Origin: a virus
Length of the DNA stretch: 47,986 bases
Virus record (IMG/VR): IMGVR_UViG_3300050821_002564
Coordinates: 1 to 47,986 of that record
Strand: one strand, 5' to 3'
Positions within the stretch are counted from its first letter, which is position 1; each line of letters begins with the position of its first letter. Shown here piece by piece: positions 38,356-47,835 of the stretch. Under the pieces are notes generated by a model, which worked only from the letters and a program-made list of their open reading frames with translations, was not told where the DNA came from and did not search any database. The position numbers and the translations under genes were made by a program.

Positions 38356-39287
38356 CACTTGTAGCGTTTCCGCCGCAAAAGCGGGTCACGACCGAAGACG
38401 TGGCCAACCACGACGCCTGTGAGCGGCTCTGCACCTGGTCACGGGAGTATTTCTACCCTCGCGTTCCGTTGGCGCAGGCTCTTCATCAATCCCTCCGTGT
38501 GGGACTCATCTCCGGTGATCCTTGCCAGGCAAAGAACGCTCTTCTGGCAACCGCGGCGAATCCCGGCCTCGACATCGAAGCCTACAACGTCTTCGACTTG
38601 GCAATGCACCATGCGGCCCTGATTGAGACAGTCTGCGCCTATCTCACGGCAGAGGGGCTGTGGACGCCCTGTGGGGTGGTTTCCTGCGATGGCTTCGAGT
38701 TTGAGCCACTCAGCTACCTTTTGCCCGATGGAAGGCTCAGGCGGGTGGTCCTGTGTTCCACGTGGAACGTTTTACGCGAGCAGGAAGAGAAGACCTCGTG
38801 GTGGACCGTGGCCGACACTCTGGCGACAGGCCGGCCGATGCTGCTCAACGTCATTGTGATTGGGCAGGCGAGGAAAGGCTTCCGCGTCTCGCCTTGGACG
38901 ACGGGGTACATCCATCCTGAAAACCGTATTCTCAGGGTAAAGAAGCGCGAGGGGAAATTCACCGACAACTGGAAGCGGGTCTACCGGGAGCAGACCGATC
39001 ACAAGGCCGAAGACTGGCTGACTATCATGCAGCAGGACCAGGCGTTCGATGACCTCGTGCTCTCCTGTAATGCCGAACCGGGACGCGGGGATCTGGGAAA
39101 GATCGCGCGCGAAATCTTTGCCAGAGGGACGGAGATGCGACGGTCGGCCTGTTTCCGGCTGGCGCCGTGTCCGATGGCCAGAGTTTGCCATCATACTCAG
39201 GAAATAACCCCTGACGAAGCGCGATGGAAAAGACGTGACGACATGGCGGTAGCGCGTGATAGGATTGTGGCGACTACCGGATTCTGA
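38352..39287 (+). CDS. Protein with N- and C-terminal Cys clusters, nuclease-like layout
   Basis: 311 aa, ATG 38352 (ATGA). Residues near the N-terminus carry 'CERLC'; the C-terminus has C-x5-C-x5-C-H-H ('CFRLAPCPMARVCHH'). The one-front, three-back Cys distribution is reminiscent of Cas4/AddB-type Fe-S nucleases, and the middle reads as alternating strand and helix ('FEFEPLSYLLPDGRLRRVVL'). A canonical E-x-K motif is not visible, so activity is doubtful. It lies between the ejection-type genes and a terminator, an odd place for a nuclease. Unidentified. Confidence 0.5.
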   Translation: MTLVAFPPQKRVTTEDVANHDACERLCTWSREYFYPRVPLAQALHQSLRVGLISGDPCQAKNALLATAANPGLDIEAYNVFDLAMHHAALIETVCAYLTAEGLWTPCGVVSCDGFEFEPLSYLLPDGRLRRVVLCSTWNVLREQEEKTSWWTVADTLATGRPMLLNVIVIGQARKGFRVSPWTTGYIHPENRILRVKKREGKFTDNWKRVYREQTDHKAEDWLTIMQQDQAFDDLVLSCNAEPGRGDLGKIAREIFARGTEMRRSACFRLAPCPMARVCHHTQEITPDEARWKRRDDMAVARDRIVATTGF

Positions 39288-39312
39288 GCACCCCGCAAGG
39301 ACGGTGCCGTGG

Positions 39313-39341
39313 CCCAGGCGATGCCTGGGTCTTTTCTTTTT
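39313..39341 (+). terminator. Rho-independent terminator before the tailspike module
   Basis: CCCAGGC (39313-39319), loop GAT, GCCTGGG (39323-39329), followed by a T-rich tail TCTTTTCTTTTT. It isolates the tail-fibre genes from the upstream structural operon and lies within 10 bp of the next ribosome site, GGAGACGCG. Confidence 0.85.
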
Positions 39342-39350
39342 GGAGACGCG

Positions 39351-42300
39351 ATGAAGAAGTGGGTATTCCTTGCCTGTCTGCTTGCGCCTCTCGCGCACGG
39401 GCAGAACGCTGCCATTTCAGGTTTCTGTACGCAGGGCGCATCGCAGGCTTTGCTCTCCGGCTTGCTTTCGACAAACTATCAGCAGGGCATCGTTCCGTCG
39501 TGCCTCGTAACGGTTTACTACTCTGGCACGACGAACATCGTTCCCATCTATTCCAACTCTGGCGGGACGACTCTCGGCAACCCGTTCACGGCTTCCAATC
39601 TGGGCCAGTGGACCTTCTTCGCCGCCACGGGGTCGTTCGTTGACATCGTTCTCTCCGGCGGGACGTGTCCGAACTGCTATCAAACGCCGATAACGATTAC
39701 CGGAGTCCCTGTCAGCGGCGGCTTCATTCCCGGCACAGCCATCCAACCCTCCAAACTCAACTCCACGTTTCTGGTGGACGGCACCCACAATCCCAGCGGA
39801 GGGGTAGCGATTCAGGCGTGCCTCGATATTGCGGCCACGCAGTTGCAGAATCATCTCAACGGAGTCTCGGGCGGAGTCCAGGACCCAGGGTGCGAGTTTT
39901 GGTTTAGCACAGGCAACACAGCGGCAGAAAACGCCATGGGGGGACCGTGGGACTTCGAGATTCCCTGCGACGATGTTGGCGGGGTCTATACCTGCTACGG
40001 CCCGACAACAACTTCCAACTCGCAATGCAGCCTGTTGCAGCACACGTCGTGCAACTTCATCGGGAATGCGTTCAAACTGGCTGAGGGGAATTATCCGTTC
40101 TCGGGGTCGTTTACCCTTTCCTCGTTTCAGTCTTTCTACGGAGACGGTCCCGGCAATGCCAACGGGGTCCACGGCACGACTTTGACCTGCCCCACGAACG
40201 GAACGCCGTGTTTCGTGCAGGGTCTGAATACCGTTGCGAACAACATCACATGGAAGGACTTTTCTTTCGTCTGTCCGGCGAGTAGCTTTCAATCGGCGGT
40301 TTGGCTCAACTACGCCTCTGTGCAGTCCGGGTATCTTCAGCAGCCCACCTGGACCAACCTGAATTTCAACGGCTGCAACGGGGATACGGTCCACTTAAAC
40401 GGAGGCTCGAACAGCGCTCGCAATCCGGTCCAGCAGGGCGGGTTTCAGGACTGGACGCTCTACCGTCCCGCTGGCGGTGGATTTGGCGTCTATATCGGCG
40501 GCAACGGCGGCAGTGACAAGTTCGAAAGAGTCAATGTCTCAACTCAACCGATCGCTGGAACGCCGAACAACGACACCACAGGCCCGTTCGCTGCTACTGA
40601 CTTTTATCTCGGCAACTCCAGTTGGCCCGAGAGCATTACGTTCTCCACCTACACCATCACGTCCGGCTCTCCCTACAACACGTTTACCGCGACGGGAACA
40701 GGTCCGATGCCGATCAATGCCGGATACCTGCTCAGTTTCGCGTCTACTCCGACTTCCTGGACCAATCCCGATGGAGCGACCTGGACCTCCTCGCCGTGGA
40801 CTTCTTCCCCTGCCAATACGTCACCAGCGAATCTGATTGGGGTTCTCAACGGAAGCAACGTACAGGCGGCGACTGTCTCCACCAGCCCCGCGACCTGTCC
40901 TGGAGCCTCCTGTGGTCAAGTCAATTTCACGATCACCTGGCCTACCTCTCAGGCCACGGCTTCCGCCACTCCCGATACCGCGGTTGCCTCAACGCTGGCT
41001 CCTTACTACGGGCAAGTCGCGATTTCAGGGTCCATCTCGTGTACCTCGGGAACCTGCACGATGCCCTTCACTTCGACGAATGTCCCTTTGCCGGGTTCGC
41101 CAAACGGATCGAGTTCACTGCTCTATATGAATGGCTTCAACTCCACCGGATCAGGAAATTCTTCGCTGAATGGCTGCGTCTTTACTCTGACTTCCACAGC
41201 GACGTATACCGGGCCTTACCCTGGTGCTCCGTCTCTGATTGCCAGCGGGTATTTTCCCGGAACAGCGGGGTCGATGACGGGAACACTTTCAGGGTCCGGG
41301 TGCACGACTCTCACCTGGTCCGGCACCGACACGGCCACAGGTTATGTCGAGACCCTGAACGCCAGCCCCTATAAGACCTCCTTTGATGGAGGTATTTACG
41401 AGGATGGTTCACTGCTCTTTTGGGTGAACGGAATCAGCGATGTTGACTGGAACTTTACCCACCACGAAGGAAGTACGGGCTGCACGAACGGGTGGATGTT
41501 CAGCAAGGCTTTCACGGCGAATCAGGAAGCCAATTTCAACGGGACAATCATTCTGGGGAACGTTGGAGTTCACACATCTAACTGCTTTCTGTGGCAGTCG
41601 CAATACACCCAGAATCCTTTTCAGTTGAACCGCAACAACGTCCAGTACCAGCATCCGGTCAACGAAGTCGTTGGGCCAGTCTCGAACGTCGGGCAGACCT
41701 TCCGCAATCAGGGAAACAATCCGGGAGGCGCACCAGGGATTATCTCCGGGGTCACTCCTTCGTTTACCATCCCCACCAGCAACTCGACAGCGGCGCAGTT
41801 CACGGCTTCAATTTCCGGCAATGTGATGACGGTGACGGCAGTTTCCTCGGGGACGATTGCCCTGAACAATCTGCTCTGGAGCACGAGCACGGCTCTCATC
41901 TCGAATACCGTTGTTACCGCTTTCGGAACAGGAACCGGAGGTACGGGAACCTACACGCTGAACAATTTCCAGACGGTAGGCAGCGAGACGATCTATGGCG
42001 CGACACCTCCCATCGTCACCCAGGGCGTCATCGACACCACGGGAACGACTCTGCAATTCCAGGTGACAGGAAGTAATTCGCAGCCTCTCTGCGGCCTTGT
42101 GCGTTACACCAACCCAGACGAGATGTGGACCATGACGTTCACGGCGGCCGGCACGATTGAGGATTCTTCCGTTACCGCGAATTGCGGACTTTCGACAGGA
42201 GCCACGGGCATAGCCTTCTCCCTGGCAAGTCTCGGAGTCTCAACCCTCACCGTGCCGATCAACGCAGTCGTGACGGGTTTTTACAGCGACGTGACCAACA

Positions 42301-43037
42301 AGGAAGTGGTGATTGCGTGCTCAACCTGCGTACTCGCGCCCGCATCGTTCTTCCCGGCCAAACTTCTTTCTCCGTACGTCTCGACTACCGGGACGTGGAC
42401 TACGGCCTCGGCAGTCATTTCCGTTGCCTCAGGGACTGGTATTTCCATAGGTCAACTGGTCACGGCGACTGGGATCTCGGCAGGGACGTACGTCACGGGG
42501 GTCAGCGGGACTTCGGTGACGCTCAATCAGGTTCCGTCGAACAATGAGACGACCCAGGCCGTGACGTTCACGACCTATGCTCTGAATCCGACTTCGGCTA
42601 CAGTCGTCTATTCGCTTGAAATTCCAGCCAACACGCTGACGAGTACCTCCGCGCTGGATATGACGCTGGCGTACGCCGGGTGTACTGGGTCGGGTGCTCC
42701 GTTCCAATGCACGACGGCGAACACCGGGACGTGTACACCGAGTGTCACCATCGGCACCACGGCGGGCGGAGGTGGATTTGCTCTGAGCAGCAGCACGGCC
42801 ATCACTGCCGCCAAGCCTGGAGTAGACAAGATTCATCTCCAGTGGGAAGGGTCGAACAGCAGCGAATCGGGGTCGCATTTCATCGTGGCGAACACAACAG
42901 CGACTTCGGCCCTAAATCCGGTGGTGAGCACGCAGAGCGTGGCTTCTAACCTCTGGGTTACGGTGACGATGACGGACGCCAGCGGCGCCTCGACGGACCA
43001 GTGCTATCTCTACCAGGCGGATTTGACGACACATTGA
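39351..43037 (+). CDS. Tailspike-like beta-helix protein with a signal peptide
   Basis: 1228 aa from ATG 39351 (GGAGACGCG upstream); the longer frame from 39309 would start inside the terminator hairpin and is rejected. Residues 1-18 form a Sec-type signal peptide: Lys-Lys, a hydrophobic core 'WVFLACLLAPLA' and a small-residue end 'HG|QN'. Next comes a phage adhesin-type N-terminal domain ('VTVYYSGTTNIVPIYSNSGG'). A stretch near 'FYGDGPGNANGVHGTTLTC' reads like a right-handed beta-helix, and the rest is Thr/Ser/Gly-rich beta repeats. Many Cys residues fit disulphide formation outside the cytoplasm. Likely a receptor-binding or depolymerising spike. Confidence 0.65.
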   Translation: MKKWVFLACLLAPLAHGQNAAISGFCTQGASQALLSGLLSTNYQQGIVPSCLVTVYYSGTTNIVPIYSNSGGTTLGNPFTASNLGQWTFFAATGSFVDIVLSGGTCPNCYQTPITITGVPVSGGFIPGTAIQPSKLNSTFLVDGTHNPSGGVAIQACLDIAATQLQNHLNGVSGGVQDPGCEFWFSTGNTAAENAMGGPWDFEIPCDDVGGVYTCYGPTTTSNSQCSLLQHTSCNFIGNAFKLAEGNYPFSGSFTLSSFQSFYGDGPGNANGVHGTTLTCPTNGTPCFVQGLNTVANNITWKDFSFVCPASSFQSAVWLNYASVQSGYLQQPTWTNLNFNGCNGDTVHLNGGSNSARNPVQQGGFQDWTLYRPAGGGFGVYIGGNGGSDKFERVNVSTQPIAGTPNNDTTGPFAATDFYLGNSSWPESITFSTYTITSGSPYNTFTATGTGPMPINAGYLLSFASTPTSWTNPDGATWTSSPWTSSPANTSPANLIGVLNGSNVQAATVSTSPATCPGASCGQVNFTITWPTSQATASATPDTAVASTLAPYYGQVAISGSISCTSGTCTMPFTSTNVPLPGSPNGSSSLLYMNGFNSTGSGNSSLNGCVFTLTSTATYTGPYPGAPSLIASGYFPGTAGSMTGTLSGSGCTTLTWSGTDTATGYVETLNASPYKTSFDGGIYEDGSLLFWVNGISDVDWNFTHHEGSTGCTNGWMFSKAFTANQEANFNGTIILGNVGVHTSNCFLWQSQYTQNPFQLNRNNVQYQHPVNEVVGPVSNVGQTFRNQGNNPGGAPGIISGVTPSFTIPTSNSTAAQFTASISGNVMTVTAVSSGTIALNNLLWSTSTALISNTVVTAFGTGTGGTGTYTLNNFQTVGSETIYGATPPIVTQGVIDTTGTTLQFQVTGSNSQPLCGLVRYTNPDEMWTMTFTAAGTIEDSSVTANCGLSTGATGIAFSLASLGVSTLTVPINAVVTGFYSDVTNKEVVIACSTCVLAPASFFPAKLLSPYVSTTGTWTTASAVISVASGTGISIGQLVTATGISAGTYVTGVSGTSVTLNQVPSNNETTQAVTFTTYALNPTSATVVYSLEIPANTLTSTSALDMTLAYAGCTGSGAPFQCTTANTGTCTPSVTIGTTAGGGGFALSSSTAITAAKPGVDKIHLQWEGSNSSESGSHFIVANTTATSALNPVVSTQSVASNLWVTVTMTDASGASTDQCYLYQADLTTH

Positions 43038-43045
43038 GAGGTTCT

Positions 43046-44695
43046 ATGAAATGGCTTAGGCTTTTGATCGTACTGCTGGCTCCGTCTCTGTGGGGGCAGG
43101 GAGTAATAAATCCCTGGAGATACACGCTCGGCTCTACCGTGGCCCAACTGCCAGCGGCATCGAGTCAGCCTGGAACTTTCTACTTCGTCACCGATGGGGC
43201 TTCGACCTCGGACTGCTCAACGGGCGGCGGCTCCTCAAAGGTCATTTGCAACTCCAACGGATCGTCGTGGAGCGCGGTTGCCGGGAGCGGCGGCGGCGGC
43301 TCGGGCACAGTCTCCGGGCAGGCCAACGGAGTCATTCCTTTGGCGACGGCCTCAACGACCATCGGAGCGCAATCTCATCTTGACGACGGCAATACGACAG
43401 CGGGAACGATCACGTCCTCCGAGCCGATTACAATCTCCGGCACGCCCCACGGCCTGACAATCCCTGCGGGAACTGCGGTATCGGGTGCGGCTGGTTCGGC
43501 AATCTATGCCTCGGATGCGACCAACGGCTATGCAGAAGTAAATGAGAACAACACTGGCCTTTCCCGCATTTGCACGGCGGGGAACAGCCAATGTGTAACC
43601 TCACAGTTCATCTCATCGTTGACCACTACTGGCTCATCTGGCGCAGCTACCGTCACCAGCGGCGTGCTGAATATCCCTCAGTACAGCGGTGGAGGGCTGC
43701 CCACGGGCACGACTGGGCAGACGGTCTATTACGCATCGGGAGGAACAACGGGCACAGCCACCAGTGCGATCTATATCGGCGGGTCCTCGATTAGCTCTCC
43801 TGTGGGTATTGGAACGACTACGCCAGTGGACATCACAGACTTCGATAACACCACTGGATTCATACCTGCACTGGTCCCAGCCTCCAACACAACGCTGAGT
43901 TCGTCCGCGACTTCGAGCCAAACGACGTTCACAGTAGCAAGTACCACAGGTTACCCCACGCAGGGAGTCTTGCTCGTTGGCGCAGGTTCTTTCCAGGGAA
44001 CTGCTGAACTGGTCATCTATACCGGAGTTTCGGGAGGTAACACCTTTACCGGATTAACTCGCGGGGCGTTTGGCAGCGCCGGAACTGCGCAAGCCTCCAG
44101 TAACACTGTTCAACTCGTGACCGAGATTCACGCGGAGACGCTGACCTCGACACCGTGGCTGGTGAAATTGTTCGGTGGCGGGGTAATGTACTACCCATCG
44201 ATGAACTATATCAATGCGGCGGGAGTCAGCCCTGCCACCGGAATCCAAACCTACTACAACAGTGCTGCGTTCTATCAAACGTTGATTTTATCGAAGTCGG
44301 GAAATTCTGGAGGAGGACTCTCTGGGGCGTACATTCAGGGACTTCTGAACGGCTTCACGCTGTCAAACCAAAGCAACGCTACGACTGTCTTAACTGAAGA
44401 CGGCCTCGGAATTCCAGGGTATTATACGGCTGCTATAGCTGTGACTGCCATTAGCACAACGATTGCTCCGGTTTCTGGAGTGGTCCAATTGACCGGAACA
44501 GCTCCGACCGCCCTGGCAACGATCACCGCTCCGGCGAATAGTTCCTGCACCGTCACGGGTATCAGTTGTCAGATCACCTTTCTCGGAGTTGGATTTGCGA
44601 CAGTCACCACCGGCAATATCGCCAACGTCGTAGCCGCGTCCGCCGATATGACCTGCACCTATCTTCTGAGCGCGACGAAATGGTACTGCAAATGA
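43046..44695 (+). CDS. Tail fibre-like protein with a signal peptide
   Basis: 549 aa, ATG 43046 after GAGAGG. The N-terminus 'MKWLRLLIVLLAPSLWGQ' is a Sec-type signal. Then comes a Gly/Ser/Thr-rich shaft, with 'GGGGSGTVSGQANG' and the tail-fibre-type turn 'VGIGTTTP', and a C-terminal beta domain containing 'FTGLTRGAFGSAGTA'. Paired Cys residues occur near both ends. The role is probably a fibre or host-contact component; the stop overlaps the glycosidase start (ATGA). Confidence 0.6.
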   Translation: MKWLRLLIVLLAPSLWGQGVINPWRYTLGSTVAQLPAASSQPGTFYFVTDGASTSDCSTGGGSSKVICNSNGSSWSAVAGSGGGGSGTVSGQANGVIPLATASTTIGAQSHLDDGNTTAGTITSSEPITISGTPHGLTIPAGTAVSGAAGSAIYASDATNGYAEVNENNTGLSRICTAGNSQCVTSQFISSLTTTGSSGAATVTSGVLNIPQYSGGGLPTGTTGQTVYYASGGTTGTATSAIYIGGSSISSPVGIGTTTPVDITDFDNTTGFIPALVPASNTTLSSSATSSQTTFTVASTTGYPTQGVLLVGAGSFQGTAELVIYTGVSGGNTFTGLTRGAFGSAGTAQASSNTVQLVTEIHAETLTSTPWLVKLFGGGVMYYPSMNYINAAGVSPATGIQTYYNSAAFYQTLILSKSGNSGGGLSGAYIQGLLNGFTLSNQSNATTVLTEDGLGIPGYYTAAIAVTAISTTIAPVSGVVQLTGTAPTALATITAPANSSCTVTGISCQITFLGVGFATVTTGNIANVVAASADMTCTYLLSATKWYCK

Positions 44696-47244
44696 AGCGT
44701 TACCTTCCGCTCCTCCTGCTGTGTCTCCCTGCCTTTGGGCAGACCACGGCGACTCTCGCCAACACGCAAGTGGCGACGGTGGACCGCATCGGCGTCAACA
44801 TGGGGGACATCACCAACTATGGAACGGGACAGTTGCTCAAGAACCTGGCCTACGCCGCTGGCGGTGACATTCCAGGACAAATCTCGCGCCCGGTTTTCAA
44901 ATGCACCACGGGGGGTACGAATTCAACAACCTCGTGGTACAACAGCACGTCTAGCACCTACCCGGCGAGCTATTTTGTCGGGGCTACATTTAACGCGCTC
45001 AACGCAACCAGCGGAACATCCTATGGGACTGGAACGATCACGGCCTCGACGATAGGGACCAGTGGCGTCACCTTCACGCTCTCCCCAGCCATCAGCAACG
45101 CTTGCAGCCCCAGCGCGGGTGATATGCTCCTCGTCACGCTTCTTACTGTCCCGGCCTCAGAAAACAATCCGCAATCGTTCTACAACGGGGCAGGGTCTAT
45201 TTGTAACGGGGCAGTTTACGACACCGCTGATACCAGCCCTTCGTCCTCAAACACGACGCAGAGCCTCCAGCTTCCCGATAGCTGCACCTGGATCATGTAT
45301 CTGGATGCCGTTTCGAGCAACCTGACCAACACGAATTCGACGCTGGCGGCAACGCAGGTTCCCTGGCTGAACGTCAACGGGACTTACGCCCCGACCTTCA
45401 AGGCGAAGTGCAAGACAGTGGGTTGCAGCCTCACTGTCACCATCAGCCGCATCGGGGGAACGCCGTTTCTCTCCACCACAGTCAGTCCGACGTACAACGC
45501 AAGCAACGGAGTCGGCTGGACCACCTACTCCTATACCTGCACGACAGCTTGCGCGGAGACGGGAGCGCAAACGTCCTCAATTCGGTATATCTTCACGAGC
45601 ACTGGAACCGTAGACATTCAGGATGCCCAGTTCAATGAAGGCTCGACGCTCTCCGGCAACACGACGCCCTTCAGGGATGCCGTAGTGAGGAAACTCCAGG
45701 CACTGAATCCAGGCTCTCTCCGCTTTGGCGGCGGTTTGGTTTCCGCTTACACCCCTCAACTGACCGGGGCGGAAGGCAACATCGCATGGACGGCGAACAG
45801 CATCTACACGCCTGGTCCGTTGGTCGGAGGGCTGTTTCCTCCCATGCCGTATTCCTACGATCTGCAACTGTGCTATTTCCTTCAGGTGGATTGCTGGCTG
45901 GTCGTGCCCAACCCGGCTTCTGCGACGGAGTGGACGAATCTCATCACCTGGCTCTCGACGCAGGGCTTTACCTCCGAGTTTGCAGCGATTGGCAAGCGCA
46001 TCCATCTTGAGCCGGGCAATGAGCAGTGGAACTTCGGCGCACCCGGCACGGTCTATTGCGGCAACGGGACTTGCGCTGGATATTTGACCGGGGTAGCGGC
46101 GGCGGCGGCGCGTGCGGCTACTGGCTACAACAGCGCGGTCATTACCATCGTGGGCAGTTCATGGAACTCTCCAAATCAGGGCTACGGCGGGTCGGGCTGG
46201 GTGCACAGCATGTTGACCGCCGCGACCTCCGCCGGGCATTTGCCCGACATGGTAGACGTTGCTCCCTACACGCTCGATGCGCTGACGACCTACTCCACAT
46301 CAGGAAGCAACGTTTCCCCCACAGGAGCGCCCTTCCTGGACGAATGGGCGGAGATTGTCAACTGGGATTCGGTGACTTCTCCACCAGCCAATGCCACGTC
46401 GGTCTATGAGAATGTGAATTACATCTCAACCACCTTCAGCTTGCCTACCGCTGAGTACGAAGTGAACGAAGCGTTAGAGGGCGGCGTCGGCATGACGCAA
46501 CTCCAGATGGACCAGATTCAGGCATCCCTCGGCAACGGTTTGGCGGAAGCGGAGCATGTCCTTTTGGGGCGGAGAGACGCTGGAGTCACAGGACCGATCA
46601 ACATCTTCGCGCTGTCAGAAAACAACCAACCGTCCTACAACTGCACTTCTGGAACCTGTACCACTATCGTCCCTCCGATCTGGGGCATCGAACGGACGTT
46701 GGGTTGCGGGCCAGGGCAACTGAACACCTGCGGAGACTATGACCGTCCGCTGTCTATCGCGCTTCAGGTCATCAATCAGGCTGTTGGGTCCAAGAAATAC
46801 CTGATGAGCGTCACACAGTCCGGGACTCCTACGTTCAGTTATGCCGGAGGACAGGGCGGAGCGATTCTTGCGAACTCCGCAGTGCCTTATGTCAATGTCT
46901 TTGCTTTCTCGGACGGTACGAACTGGGCGACAATCATCTTCAACAACAATCTCGCTTCTGCTGAATCGGTGACTTTGGCTGGAGCGGGAGCGCCTACGGG
47001 AACGGTGACACAGACCATTTTGGGAAACAACAATTTGATTACCGACCACAACGAAAATGCCTTTCTTGGGGCGGCAAGCATTGCGCCAGTGGTCACGCTT
47101 CCGGCCTCGACCTCGACCAGCGGCACGACCTACTCTGTGTGCGCGGCCTGCATGGAGGTTCTGAGCTACACGCCGGGAGGCAGTCCGTCCGTATCAGCCA
47201 CGACGCTATCCGGCGTGAAGATGTCCGGCGCGAAGATTCAGTAG
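44692..47244 (+). CDS. Secreted clan GH-A-like glycosidase (tail depolymerase candidate)
   Basis: 850 aa, ATG 44692. The signal peptide 'MKRYLPLLLLCLPAFGQ' is the clearest of the three, with an A-F-G|Q cleavage site. A ~300-residue Cys-rich beta N-terminal part is followed by a TIM-barrel-like domain: 'SLRFGGG' (from ~343; compare LRxPGG in GH51-type enzymes), 'LEPGNEQWN' with candidate acid/base Glu444, and 'YEVNEALEGG' with nucleophile candidates Glu590 or Glu593. This is the acid/base NE-x-W and later E order of clan GH-A (GH39/51 and relatives). A C-terminal beta sandwich follows. It would cleave a host surface glycan. About twenty Cys residues support export. Confidence 0.65.
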   Translation: MKRYLPLLLLCLPAFGQTTATLANTQVATVDRIGVNMGDITNYGTGQLLKNLAYAAGGDIPGQISRPVFKCTTGGTNSTTSWYNSTSSTYPASYFVGATFNALNATSGTSYGTGTITASTIGTSGVTFTLSPAISNACSPSAGDMLLVTLLTVPASENNPQSFYNGAGSICNGAVYDTADTSPSSSNTTQSLQLPDSCTWIMYLDAVSSNLTNTNSTLAATQVPWLNVNGTYAPTFKAKCKTVGCSLTVTISRIGGTPFLSTTVSPTYNASNGVGWTTYSYTCTTACAETGAQTSSIRYIFTSTGTVDIQDAQFNEGSTLSGNTTPFRDAVVRKLQALNPGSLRFGGGLVSAYTPQLTGAEGNIAWTANSIYTPGPLVGGLFPPMPYSYDLQLCYFLQVDCWLVVPNPASATEWTNLITWLSTQGFTSEFAAIGKRIHLEPGNEQWNFGAPGTVYCGNGTCAGYLTGVAAAAARAATGYNSAVITIVGSSWNSPNQGYGGSGWVHSMLTAATSAGHLPDMVDVAPYTLDALTTYSTSGSNVSPTGAPFLDEWAEIVNWDSVTSPPANATSVYENVNYISTTFSLPTAEYEVNEALEGGVGMTQLQMDQIQASLGNGLAEAEHVLLGRRDAGVTGPINIFALSENNQPSYNCTSGTCTTIVPPIWGIERTLGCGPGQLNTCGDYDRPLSIALQVINQAVGSKKYLMSVTQSGTPTFSYAGGQGGAILANSAVPYVNVFAFSDGTNWATIIFNNNLASAESVTLAGAGAPTGTVTQTILGNNNLITDHNENAFLGAASIAPVVTLPASTSTSGTTYSVCAACMEVLSYTPGGSPSVSATTLSGVKMSGAKIQ

Positions 47245-47273
47245 TTATCTCTGCTGTGAGAAGGGCCATCTAA

Positions 47274-47657
47274 ATGGTTGAGCGGCGACAGGGGGAGCGA
47301 AGAGTGGCGATCATACGCGAAGACGGCGATCCGCCAGTCAATGCGGAAAAGAGCACCATTTCCATGAAGACGGCTATCGGGGCCTTTGTCGGATTCGCAC
47401 TGGCCTTCGGTGGCGGTGTGTGGTCTGCAAGCGGCTGGGTGACGAGCGTCAACGAGCACCTGAACCGCATGGACCAGCATTTACAATTCGAAGACAAACA
47501 GCAGGAGTTGCAGGAAAAGCAGTTGCGCTGGCTGATTCAGCACAGCAAAGATGGGAACCAGGCCCCGATGGACTGGGACTCTCAGCAGGGCCAGTTTATT
47601 GACCCGCTGGCTGACGTTTCACAGGCCCCGCAGGACGCAAAGAATCCACGCTACTGA
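47274..47657 (+). CDS. Single-TM protein with coiled-coil (holin or spanin-like candidate)
   Basis: 127 aa, ATG 47274 with AGAAGG upstream. A basic N-terminus ('ERRQGERRVAII'), one membrane helix ('TAIGAFVGFALAFGGGVW') and a following coiled-coil ('HLQFEDKQQELQEKQLRWL') point into the periplasm. The layout fits an inner-membrane spanin or a class III-like holin, but no endolysin is in view, so the lysis role is only likely by position. Confidence 0.55.
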   Translation: MVERRQGERRVAIIREDGDPPVNAEKSTISMKTAIGAFVGFALAFGGGVWSASGWVTSVNEHLNRMDQHLQFEDKQQELQEKQLRWLIQHSKDGNQAPMDWDSQQGQFIDPLADVSQAPQDAKNPRY

Positions 47658-47668
47658 AAGGAACGACT

Positions 47669-47833
47669 ATGGGAAGCGTACCGCCAAGCCCGCCACCGCC
47701 GCCCGTTCACCCTTTGCCTGAGCCTACAGGTCCGGGGACACCAGATCCCAACCCTCCTCCGACGCCGGCCGATTTGCCTGAAGCTGCGGCAACCACAGCC
47801 GACGACCCGGACGACCCGGACCCCGTGCCTTAG
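47669..47833 (+). CDS. Small Pro-rich disordered protein
   Basis: 54 aa, ATG 47669 after GAAAGGAACGAC. Pro-rich N-terminal half ('SVPPSPPPPPVHP') and an acidic Asp/Pro tail. It may be an outer-membrane-type spanin partner without a lipobox, or a tail linker. Weak evidence. Confidence 0.45.
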   Translation: MGSVPPSPPPPPVHPLPEPTGPGTPDPNPPPTPADLPEAAATTADDPDDPDPVP

Positions 47834-47835
47834 CG

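Noticed and set aside
15295-39265. TAGGAT motif upstream of genes at 15307, 34197 and 39351 as a late phage promoter
   Set aside because: A 6-bp match is expected about a dozen times by chance in this length, and no common -35 or extended motif accompanies it.
39309-39350. Upstream start for the tailspike gene
   Set aside because: It would begin inside the terminator stem and lacks a ribosome site; ATG 39351 has GGAG and opens a proper signal peptide.
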